From NCBI GenBank assembly GCA_016098155.1, contig JAAAJB010000058.1:27011-91010 (forward strand): DNA of 64,000 bases, read 5' to 3'. A model generated the notes under the pieces. The model ran no database searches. It was given only the letters and a program-made list of their open reading frames with translations, and was not told the DNA's origin. Below are positions 55,825 to 64,000 of the stretch, piece by piece (positions within the stretch are counted from its first letter, which is position 1; each line of letters opens with the position of its first letter). This stretch comes from Actinomortierella ambigua (lineage: Eukaryota; Mortierellomycota; Mortierellomycetes; Mortierellales; Mortierellaceae). The position numbers and the translations under genes were made by a program.

Positions 55825-56000
55825 ATGAAGTTCCAATTTGGTCTCTCCCTTATCTTTCTGTCGTTGGTGGCATCTACGCCAGCCAAGCTCCCAACTCGAC
55901 CTCCACAATCGTCCACAGCTACATCTACGGCTAATCCTACAGAGAAGCCGACACCCACTTCCTGTATTGCTGATGGTGGTCTATGCTCCTGGTGGGGAGG
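55151..56000 (+). repeat. Segmental duplication, right copy (intact knottin-pattern gene)
   Basis: Direct repeat of 52517-53380, about 2.6 kb apart. It carries the promoter and 5' part of the intact gene. Confidence 0.85.
55578..55584 (+). promoter_or_regulatory. TATA box of the knottin-pattern gene
   Basis: TATAAAT, 247 bp before the ATG at 55825, a spacing like that of the Cys-rich gene at 23408. Confidence 0.45.
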
Positions 56001-56235
56001 TCTTCCCTGCTGTAACAACGGAGATTGCCACATGGGTGCTGATGACAAAAAACCGCGCTGCTACCCTCGTTGGAGTCCTTCCTCGACAACGCCTACAGCG
56101 AAGCCGACACCAACTTCCTGTATTGCTGATGGTGGTCTATGCTCCTGGTGGGGAGGTGTTCCCTGCTGTAACAACGGAGATTGCCACATGGGTGCCGATG
56201 ACAAAAAACCGCGCTGCTACCCTCGTTCTCCTTAG
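55825..56235 (+). CDS. Secreted protein with two tandem six-cysteine (knottin-pattern) domains
   Basis: Encodes 136 residues. The start at 55825 opens a signal peptide (MKFQFGLSLIFLSLVASTPA); an in-frame ATG at 55774 would put it inside. A Pro/Thr-rich spacer follows, then two almost identical domains. Each has the spacing C-x6-C-x7-CC-x4-C-x10-C (SCIADGGLCSWWGG, then PCCNNGDCHMGADDKKPRCY), the inhibitor cystine knot pattern. The domains are separated by WSPSSTTPTAKPTPT. The 52-codon unit is repeated at the DNA level (starting 55936 and 56092) with only a few changes, one giving Leu versus Val before PCC, so the internal duplication is recent. The fold is shared by many unrelated small secreted proteins (inhibitors, antimicrobial peptides, ion-channel ligands), so no specific activity can be claimed. 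Confidence 0.82.
   Translation: MKFQFGLSLIFLSLVASTPAKLPTRPPQSSTATSTANPTEKPTPTSCIADGGLCSWWGGLPCCNNGDCHMGADDKKPRCYPRWSPSSTTPTAKPTPTSCIADGGLCSWWGGVPCCNNGDCHMGADDKKPRCYPRSP
55936..56230 (+). repeat. 156-bp intragenic tandem duplication
   Basis: Two copies with a period of 156 bp (52 codons) encode the two six-cysteine domains. Differences are a few substitutions, and the second copy ends at the stop. Confidence 0.9.
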
Positions 56236-56875
56236 ACAAGAAATCGTAATTGCTCCATCTCGTTCAGTAGAAGCATTGGTTTCGTGCCAAATACGCAAAC
56301 TTCGCGAGGACGACCGGTCTTGACCATTGAGGCTCATCTCTTCCGCCTGAACTGGCACTTTATTCTACATATATGTATTTTCTTCTTGTTCTTATTTTTT
56401 TGAATTCATGAACTAGTAAGGCCAGGAGTTGTTCTCAGCACGGTAGAGAAACAAGGTGCAAATAAAAGTATGTAAGGTGAAGACTCGCCAAAGCCATACA
56501 GCCGGGTAGCATGTCATGGGAGCTTCTCACATGAGAGAAGTAACCACTACTGTACGATTCCCAAAGACGCTTGTACGCCATTCTTTGCTAGGGTAGTTTC
56601 GTATCCAGCAAAGTTACCCTGATTCTGAGTTGCTAGTGTTTTAGAGATCTGGGTGACATTCTCACAGCTCCTAACCAATCCATCCAAGCAAGAGAAAACC
56701 CTGCCCTCCCTCCCCCCTCATGCAGACACAACGACTCCACAGGGAGTTAAATAGTTGATACATCTACTTTATTAGCTCGACTTCCTTATCCCTACCCCAT
56801 TCATCCGTCCTCTGCAAAAAAAAACCTCACGCCAAGCCTCTGCAACTCGAGGACTTTATTAAAGGAGCAATAGAA
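56236..56875. other. Spacer before array gene 7
   Basis: No gene supported; the leader of array gene 7 is in the last 130 bp. Confidence 0.5.
56747..56754 (+). promoter_or_regulatory. TATA-like box of array gene 7
   Basis: TTAAATAG, 129 bp before the ATG; weak match, same relative position as in the other array genes. Confidence 0.35.
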
Positions 56876-57598
56876 ATGAAACTCTTCGCCGTTGCTCTAC
56901 TTGCAGCGTGCGTCCCGGCACTCTGTCATGCTGTCGTTGCAACCATGTGGGAGTTTGCGCAGTTTCCCGAAAACGGAACGAGGGACATCGCGTTCAAGTA
57001 TAACATCACCCAAACGCCGCAAACGAACGACTACGCATTTTTAAACTATGTCGGCTTTCACAACGTCCGAGAAGTGTCCGCTATCGTTATCATGCCACGG
57101 GAAAAATCCCGCGGGAGGGATGTTCTTCGCGCGGCGTTCATTACTACCTGCCCAGATGCCAGCACAACACACCCCCATTGTAATCAAGTGGTCCTCGAAG
57201 ATGCAGTTGTCACCAGTTGTGTGATCAACGTCCTGATCGACTATCGCCACATATTTTCATTAGTGGTCGAGAACATAGGAGGCACGGCTTGGAGAGGCAA
57301 GTTGGCCGACGCCGCGGGTGGTCGAGTCATCATCGGCGACATCAAGCTGCCGTCAGACTCTGGTTTAATCGTGAATGGAGGGTACTCATCCTTTCAACGC
57401 GTCCAAGATTTGTTGCATATATGCTCATTAATGCCCCTTACCACATTCCAGATATACAACCCAACCTCGGTAACCAGAGGAGCAACTGGAGGCCAAATAA
57501 CGATGATGTATGAGGATGAGGATTGTGTCCAACAGCAGCAGTTCAATGTCACGGCTCTGCCTCAAAGCTATAATATCACTCTCGGGTTTGATTATTAA
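56876..57598 (+). CDS. Array gene 7: most divergent secreted family S protein
   Basis: Intronless, 240 residues, signal peptide MKLFAVALLAACVPALCHAV. The skeleton remains: MWEFAQFPENGTRDIAFKYN, VGFHNVREV, HPHCNQ, VENIGGTAWRGKLADAAGG, GDIKLPSDSGLIVNGG, FQIYNPTSVTRGATGGQITM, YEDEDC. The GYTGLQPQ block has become SAIVIMPREK and VFSSFQNG has become AAFITTCPDA. Five cysteines are present: four at conserved positions and one extra (TTCP). Strand phrases, length and signal peptide are conserved despite low identity. AT-rich sequence follows the stop. It is the last array member, separated from gene 6 by the knottin-pattern duplication. Confidence 0.8.
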   Translation: MKLFAVALLAACVPALCHAVVATMWEFAQFPENGTRDIAFKYNITQTPQTNDYAFLNYVGFHNVREVSAIVIMPREKSRGRDVLRAAFITTCPDASTTHPHCNQVVLEDAVVTSCVINVLIDYRHIFSLVVENIGGTAWRGKLADAAGGRVIIGDIKLPSDSGLIVNGGYSSFQRVQDLLHICSLMPLTTFQIYNPTSVTRGATGGQITMMYEDEDCVQQQQFNVTALPQSYNITLGFDY

Positions 57599-58456
57599 AA
57601 TATTATAATAAAATATGCCCATAGCATACACAGGCATTCATCCCCCTTTTACGGCTCAATTGCACGAGTTTGCTACATGAGATGACCTCCAATGGAGATC
57701 TGTACCACAAAGGGTGAATTGTTCGGATCATCCCCAAGGAGGGAGAGAAGCAACCTTCTCGTGGATCTGGTCAAGATGGACAGGATTGAATGCACAGGAG
57801 AAGGCGAAGGCTTGGTTCTTTTTTTTTTGTGGCTCTAGTCTAGGTCAGAATGAGATGCAAGTGTAGAGCGATACAAGTTCCAGGATGTCCTACTTGACCT
57901 GCATCAACCTTCACCCCCCTCCTCTCCTACCACTGGATAAATTGATAAAAGCACAACGACAGATTAGCCACGAAGTTTAGGCTATTGTGCCATGATGACA
58001 TACAGAACATTGTTCAGCTCGTTTCTTAGTTCGCCTCAGTCAAAGTTATTGGCCTCTAATTGGGCTAGTCAATGGTGACATACTTGGACATGAAAGGTCG
58101 CGTGAAAACACATTGCCTGCGCTAAGATAGTGACATACCCCTTTGATGCAGCCTAAAAACACACACACCCACACACACCCACACACACACACACATACAC
58201 ACACTCACTCACTCGAATAGCACCATCCGGAGAGAGAATTCACAAGACTCCACATGCCCGCAGCAAGGCAGCCGCTCGTCTTTCTTGTTGGTGAGCTCAC
58301 ACGCTCACTCGCTCGCGAAATGAAATCTCGAGAATTTTAGGTTTTGGGGCGCGCGAGTACAAACCGTTTTGTGACATGTGTACCTGACTTGGCTTTAAAT
58401 CATCATGACAATTTAGCTTTCCATCAAAGAACCAGGATTTGGAAACCAACTTTGGG
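57599..58456. other. Intergenic between the array and ALG8
   Basis: Holds a (CA)n-type microsatellite at about 58158-58204. No supported gene; the right end is the ALG8 promoter. Confidence 0.5.
58158..58204. repeat. (CA)n microsatellite, interrupted
   Basis: CA dinucleotides with CC and TA interruptions. Confidence 0.85.
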
Positions 58457-58730
58457 ATGCAGACATCGTTACTTGCTTTGAGCACCGCCATCAAGGTGCT
58501 CCTCTTTCCAACATAGTGAGTGCGATTCGACCTGGCCTTTTTTTTCCGTGCGCATGCAGCCCCTCATGAAAAAAAAAGGCGACTCAAAGGCATTGTGCTG
58601 TCTCTCCATATCCTCCCCATCTTCTCCAATGCAGTCATTCGACCGACTTTGAAGTGCATCGCAATTGGCTTGCCATCACGCACTCGTTACCAATCTCAAA
58701 GTGGTATATTGAGGTATGAACATTTGTTTC

Positions 58731-58766
<36 letters not shown>

Positions 58767-60667
58767 AACTATTCAGATGAATCATTTTCGAGACTGTAAT
58801 GATGTTCAAAGGGGGGGAATTCTTTTTTCTTTGCTGTACACCATTTTTTCTAGGACACAAGTGAATGGACGCTAGATTATCCGCCGTTTTTTGCCTGGTT
58901 TGAAAAGTTGCTGTCGTTCTTTGGAGCGATGGTCGACCCGGCGATGGTGCAGGTCGACAATCTCGAACATGCCTCGACTGCAACAGTGTATTTTCAACGG
59001 TCAACAGTCATTGTGAGCGAGCTGGTCTTGTTCTGGGCCTTGCAACGGATGCTGGCTGTCATGGGTAACAGACCGTTGCAGAAGCTGATCAATTGGTCGC
59101 TCTTCTTGAACCCAGGACTTTTGATGGTCGACAACATGCATTTTCAGTACAATGGGTTCCTGTATGGTATTCTGATCCACTCGCTCGTCGATGCCAAGCA
59201 GGTAAATATCTCCTATTTCTTTTACCATGTTGAAGCTGGGGAAAGATATGTGCTGCTCGATACTCATTTTTTTTGATCCATGTCTACGCTGATCAAATTA
59301 TTGTAGGGCAAGTTGTTGCGATCGGGAATCCTATTTGCAGTGCTTCTCAACTTTAAGCACATCTTTCTCTACATTGCACCGAGCTATTTTGTGTTTTTGC
59401 TCCGCGCCTACTGCTTTGAAAACTCGGAGAACAGCATTCGAGGTGAGCTGCAAAAAAAAAAAAAAAAAAAAAAGACGCATAGTGAACATGCGTGGGGCGA
59501 GGTGCCGCGCTCGTTCCAACGACACCAAAGAAACCATTTCCATTCGCCTCGGTTTTCTAACAGTTTGGACTCTATTCTTTGTTTCCTTGCATTGACAAAA
59601 AAATAATAGCTCGTTCGTGGATTTCTGCATTTCGTCCGACTCGGTTGATCATACTTGGATTGAGCGTCGTGGCTGTGTTTGCGCTGTCGTTGGGCCCTTT
59701 TGTTGCTATGCACCAGATCCCCCAGCTTGTCACGCGACTCTTCCCGTTCAAGCGAGGGCTGACTCACTCGTACTGGGCCGCTAATCTCTGGGCTCTGTAC
59801 TCCTTTGTTGATCGACTCTTGATCCTTGTCGCCTCCAAGACACCCTTGGGCAAGCTTTGGAACCTGTCCGTCGATCCCTCAGCGCTCTCGGCCACCACAC
59901 GTGGTCTTGTAGGCGACACTGCCTTTGGGGTGCTGCCGGCTGTGACGGCGCAGCACACACTGATGGTGACGGTGGCGCTGATGCTGCCGAGCTTGGTGGT
60001 GTTGTTCCGGCGGCCGACGTTTGATCGATTTGTTGGATCGCTGACGTTGTCGGCGTTTGCGTCGTTTCTGGCTGGATGGCATGTCCACGAGAAGGCCATC
60101 TTGCTGGTGACGGTGGTGATGAGTGTGGCACTGGCCAACAAGGTGGGCACGAGCCCCAATGCTGGTGCTGGTGCTGGTGCCTTGGCGCGGGAGAATGGCC
60201 AACAGCAGATGTTGTCGCAGCGAGACGTGAGGGCGTTTTTGATCGTCAGTCTGGCAGGATATGTGGGGCTGTGGCCGCTGTTCTTTACACGGGCGGAGAC
60301 GCCGATCAAGGTCGGGATCACGGTGGCATGGTTTGTGCTGGTGGCTGGAGGTCTGGAGCAGTGCACACCGAGACAGGCAAACGGTGTTGGTGCAAGCCCA
60401 AGTATTGCTGCAGGGTCTCGATCGGTGCTTCGACAGCTGACAGTCCTGGAGCAGATGTATGTGGTTGGGTTTGTGCCCGTGCAGGCCTATGTTCTGGCAG
60501 TGCATGGATGGGTCTTTGGCGAGGACAGGATGGCGTTCTTGCCGTTGATGATCACGTCGGTATACTGTGCGGCGGGAGTTGTGTATGGCTGGCTGCTGTA
60601 CTCGTACGCGTTTATGGAGAGTGGGATGCAGGCGGACAAGCCCAAGAGCAAGAAAAAGACGCGGTAG
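58457..60667 (+). CDS. ALG8: ER alpha-1,3-glucosyltransferase ALG8
   Basis: Five exons: 58457-58515, 58635-58713, 58854-59201, 59307-59442 and 59610-60667, giving 559 residues. All introns are GT-AG. The enzyme adds the second glucose, from dolichyl-phosphate-glucose, to Glc1Man9GlcNAc2-PP-dolichol in the ER lumen. Joined exons give [20 protein letters not shown], then [94 protein letters not shown] and [17 protein letters not shown]. These are the ALG6/ALG8 family blocks (catalytic Asp in the [10 protein letters not shown] loop), and the spacing fits human ALG8 as I remember it. The protein ends with a basic tail, KPKSKKKTR, possibly an ER-retention signal. Intron 2 contains a (GA)n run. The next gene follows after about 700 bp. 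Confidence 0.95.
58733..58765. repeat. (GA)n microsatellite inside ALG8 intron 2
   Basis: About 16 GA units within the 140-nt intron 58714-58853. Confidence 0.93.
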
Positions 60668-61361
60668 AAGCATGATATAGAGTACATATATACAAATATA
60701 TATATACAACACTTCCCCAACCACCAACGTTGTGCAGTGCATGTTGCCTCCTATTGCCAACTGTTTGTTGTTGCTCCTTTTTTTTTTTCTTCCTTCTGGT
60801 TAGGACACTTTTTGACAACGCGTGCATGCGCCCTCTGTTTTTTTCCCCTCCCTCTCTCTTTGAACAACATCTTGGGCCTCCCTGTATCTCTCACTCTCTG
60901 TCGCTCGTGGTCCTATTCCCCTATTTTTTTTTCACGTTGCTCTTCTCTCCACATTGCATTCGTCCATTTCCACTCTACCTTTCCACCTGCACCCTCTCTC
61001 TCACTCTCTCTCTCCCTCACCAGCATTCGTGCCTGTGCCCCGCTCCTCTCTCTCTCTCGCTCGCTCGCTCTATCTTCACCTGCTCTCAACTCCCTCCTCC
61101 CACCCATCCTCATCAACCGTGTCGCACTTGCTGGCTTCCCTGTCGGTGCTGCTGCAGCTGCTGCTTGTCCTTGCCCCCCTTCTCCTGTTTGTCCTGACTC
61201 TGCCGACCTCGGTGCATTGCTACAACTTCGCTCCGTTCTCGACATTGCCATCTGACATTCACCAGCAGCTGCAGCATACTTCTCTCCTGCACCTCATTCT
61301 CTCCCTCCCAGCTTCTCCCTCACGTTCTTTGACCCTTCCATCATCTCTACTTCTCCCCGCC
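60668..61361. other. Spacer and C/T-rich leader before the coiled-coil gene
   Basis: Strongly C/T-rich from about 60840 to 61360, which yields long spurious frames. Best read as promoter and 5' UTR of the gene at 61362. Confidence 0.5.
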
Positions 61362-62142
61362 ATGACTGTCGACGACCAATCGATGCAGACCCTATGGAAG
61401 CTGACCAACGACCTCACCACTCAGCTGGTCTTTAATCGCAATGCTACTCTGGAGCTCAAGCAGCAGCTTGCAGATCTGAAGGTATACCATCCCATTTACA
61501 CTTTTGAGCAATAAATGCGAATGAACACCTTGTGCAAGTCGTCAACCTTTTTTTTTTCTCTACTTTGGCCACGAAATTGAAAAAAAATGAAAAGAACGTG
61601 GCTCGCACATGGTATTAACAGTTCCTGTCCCCTCTCTCACAACTATAACTATTCAGGCAAAAGCCGCCTCAGGTTCCTTTGCGCCTTCCGACGAAGCACC
61701 GGCGTCTCACCACCCATCCGGTATATACAAGTCAAGATGAAAAAAAAAAAAAGAGCTGCTGATAATGGCAGGGAGGCCCTTGAGGGATGTTGTCACGAAT
61801 GATCTCGACTGATTATCATTATTTTGGCCGTTGATATTGTAGGCCCACAACATGCTGAAGAATCACTTCGGATAGCGAACGACCGACTGGCAGAGGAGAA
61901 TGTACAGTTACAGGACCAATTGCGCGAATACGAGCGGTGGATCGAGTACATCATGACCAAGTTTCGTCTTCAAAATGTATGTGTACATTGTTGTTGTCGA
62001 TGTTGTTGTTACGCCAAGTCGTGTGGATGACCCTTTTGTTTATCGTGCTGTTTATCGAGAAAGCGAGCACTAGGATATCGCGCAGGAGAGAAATAGGGGA
62101 AGAGAGAGAGAAAAAGAAAGAGAGAGAGAGAGAGAGAGAGAA

Positions 62143-62181
<39 letters not shown>

Positions 62182-63402
62182 AATTGGGTGCATGCGGCAA
62201 ATTTTAAAAGAGGGAGGCAAAGGCAGAAGAAACTGCACATGCCGCGCATTCACTAATATCTTCCTCTGAGTATTCACCCTTCTCTCCAACAGTTTGCCAT
62301 GGTTCACAGCCGAAAGGAGGTGATGCAAGAGGCATACAAGATTATTGAACAGGAACGAGTATGTGAAATTGCAGATAGCCCTAGAAGGAAACGACCCTCC
62401 ATACAACCCCAAAAGGTCTGGACAATGCCGTGGGTGCTGGTTGCTCACGTGCCGAGGTTTTTTTTTTTTTTTTCATAGGAGCTAAACAACCAGCTTCGTA
62501 CAGAGAATGCAGCTTTACAGCAGAGACTGGTCCAAGTTGGGTCCATTGCACGACGGGCTATCAACGACGAGTACTACAAGACCGAGACGCTGGTGGACAT
62601 GCTGATGGTCGAGAATCAAGGTTTGCGCGAGATGCTAGGCGTGGCCGAATCTAACGGCAACATGGAGCACAACAACATTATGGAGGGTCGCCAGCCTGGC
62701 TATAGAGTCTCGTTCCCGAGCACAGGATCATACAATGGATCGAGCGAGGGAGATGAGATGGAGGTAGGCGGTGGTCGACTTGGAGGTGGCACTGGAGGCG
62801 GGGGTAGCGGCGAAGCAGACACCCTGTCTGATGAACAACCCATCGACACCACCGCCACCCTGACGTCGGCTGCCACAACCACCATCACTCGTATCTTGAG
62901 TGACAACAAGCCGCTGTCTGAGCCCCCAACACCACTTGATACCATTCCTCAAACACCGTCCAAGGCCGTGGAGGGGCGTGGCCGGTCGAGTGGAGAAGAG
63001 TCGGACCTGCAGAGCGAAGAATACAATTCCTCGCTCCTGAAACATGATCATACGGCTGTCCAGGAAAATGCTATTTACAGCGACAACATTGGCAACGAGC
63101 CCTCGTCCCCTAGCTATCATAACGGCAAAGCAGTAACGTTGAACCCGAGCAGTCTGGACCAACGACATGATAATGGTGGCGAAAGCAGCCGTGAAGTTAG
63201 CGATTGTGAAGATCAGCAGCACAATGACAAGACAACATCGCACAGCAAAATGCCGCTGCTACCCAGCTCACCACCTCCAGCACTGATCTCATCGCCGTCT
63301 GTCTCGGCAGCAGCATCACCCATCTCGATCAACACGGATGTAAGCAGTGCTGTCACGGCATCCAAACGGACAAGCAAACCTCGCAAGAAGCGCACCAAGT
63401 AG
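61362..63402 (+). CDS. SIKE/FGFR1OP2-family coiled-coil protein (STRIPAK subunit, SCI1-like)
   Basis: Five exons: 61362-61481, 61657-61720, 61843-61976, 62293-62358 and 62479-63402, giving 435 residues. All introns are GT-AG, and frame fixes exon 2 (AKAASGSFAPSDEAPASHHP). Coiled-coil segments are LKQQLADLK, then SLRIANDRLAEENVQLQDQL, WIEYIMTKFRLQN, FAMVHSRKEVMQEAYKIIEQ, NNQLRTENAALQQRL, RRAINDEYYKTETLVDMLMV and ENQGLREMLGVAES. The order LREYERWIEYIMTKFR, then VHSRK, ENQGLREML parallels FGFR1OP2/SIKE1 (LIMSKYREQ, VHRNK, ENKGLREIL). In Sordaria the homologue SCI1 belongs to the striatin-PP2A (STRIPAK) complex, which controls cell fusion and development. The C-terminal half is disordered (Ser, Thr, Pro, Gly) and ends in KRTSKPRKKRTK. 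A long (GA)n lies in intron 3. Confidence 0.83.
62101..62179. repeat. (GA)n microsatellite with AAAAAGAAAG interruptions, intron 3 of the coiled-coil gene
   Basis: Three GA runs separated by two identical 10-bp interruptions, inside intron 61977-62292, which is about twice the size of the gene's other introns. Confidence 0.92.
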
Positions 63403-64000
63403 TGTACAGCTCCTCTCGATAGTGTACAGGCTCTTGCCCCCCTCTTTTCATTATACCATGTCTTTCACTACTCTGCATACCTCTATCATCTTTGGCGTCC
63501 ATCCCTTCTTCACATGTACATACCATGCCACCATCTATGTTTCACAACAAATGAACTGCTATTATTATATTTATTGATGGCGGCCACTGGACTCTAAGCT
63601 TCAGTTTGTTGCCCTTTCTAGTACTAGACAGTTTGTGCTCAAAGGTTAGACCGGCCTTTTGTTGGACCAAAGGGGGTCATGGGTTACAACGCTTGGACCA
63701 GGATGTCTGATAGCGTTGAGCCTGTTAGGGTGTAACCTTGGCCATGGAGGGGGTATATAATGTTATCATAAAAGTCGCATTCTGTTCTCAAACTCCATGA
63801 AATGAAACAATCGTAGCATATCAACAGGGCAACTGTTTTCCATTTGGAGCCATCATACATAGACCAGATCTGGGCGGTGCTCTGCCTAGCTGGCACGTAC
63901 CACTACTGTCGGCTCCGAAATAGGGCCGTTGGTTGGTTTGTCTCCTGCATGTTTCCAGGATCCACAGAAGCCTTTCAACACACACACACACACACACACA
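63403..64000. other. Intergenic to window end
   Basis: A GTATATAATG element near 63752 could be a TATA box for something beyond the window. The window ends inside a (CA)n run starting at 63979. No gene supported. Confidence 0.5.
63979..64000. repeat. (CA)n microsatellite, cut by the window end
   Basis: Eleven CA units running off the right edge. Confidence 0.9.

Noticed and set aside
1..64000. tRNA, rRNA and CRISPR-like arrays
   Set aside because: I looked for T-loop (GGTTCGA) motifs and regularly spaced repeats and found none convincing; a tRNAscan/Infernal run would be decisive. The organism is eukaryotic, so CRISPR is not expected.

Overview
This window is nuclear DNA of a filamentous fungus. 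Most genes carry short spliceosomal introns (about 97-160 nt). Promoters and leaders are pyrimidine-rich, microsatellites are frequent, and the proteins are fungal (SEC9-type SNARE, LCB2, ALG8, POT peptide transporters, an AA11-like copper monooxygenase). Secreted protein families, LITAF and SVIP-like proteins and many homopolymer-rich spacers suggest an early-diverging lineage. My guess is Mortierella-like (Mucoromycota sensu lato); this is inference, not proven here.

Layout, left to right. (1) 1-752: the 3' end of a gene with an acidic/Trp tail, perhaps SCY1-like. (2) 3.2-15.3 kb: three head-to-tail proton/oligopeptide transporter genes sharing one intron position. Between copies A and B, on the minus strand, lie a Tc1/mariner relic, a mitochondrial TPR gene (Mgr3-like) and a small N-myristoylated SVIP-like gene. 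Copy C has lost key residues of the ExxERFxYYG motif, and copy B uses a GC-AG intron. (3) 15.3-19.5 kb: gene-poor. (4) 19.5-22.3 kb: a 935-residue protein with a C-terminal LITAF domain. (5) 22.6-25.7 kb: a duplicated segment with an intact Cys-rich secreted protein and its decayed twin. (6) 26-36 kb: housekeeping-type genes: an eight-repeat Myb/SANT protein, a SEC9/SNAP-25-type SNARE with a prion-like N-terminus, an LPMO-like secreted protein, and LCB2 with a 1.2-kb intron.

(7) 39-57.6 kb is the accessory part. Seven intronless, same-strand genes encode secreted proteins of about 240 residues from one family. Each has a TATA-like box 107-128 bp upstream of its ATG. Repeat units are about 2 kb and are interrupted by relic DNA (45.1-46.1 kb) and by a duplicated segment carrying a secreted two-domain, six-cysteine (knottin-pattern) protein and its nonsense-broken sister. 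(8) 58.4-63.4 kb: ALG8 (five exons) and a five-exon SIKE/FGFR1OP2-type coiled-coil protein, probably a STRIPAK subunit.

The housekeeping genes do not form one pathway. LCB2 (sphingolipid synthesis), ALG8 (N-glycan precursor), SEC9 (exocytosis) and SVIP-like (p97 adaptor) all serve the secretory system, but I see no evidence that this is more than chance. The most unusual content is the 39-57.6 kb secreted-protein array with the knottin-pattern genes embedded in it. Exon structures were worked out by hand from splice sites, frame and paralogue or recalled-family comparison; no database search was run.
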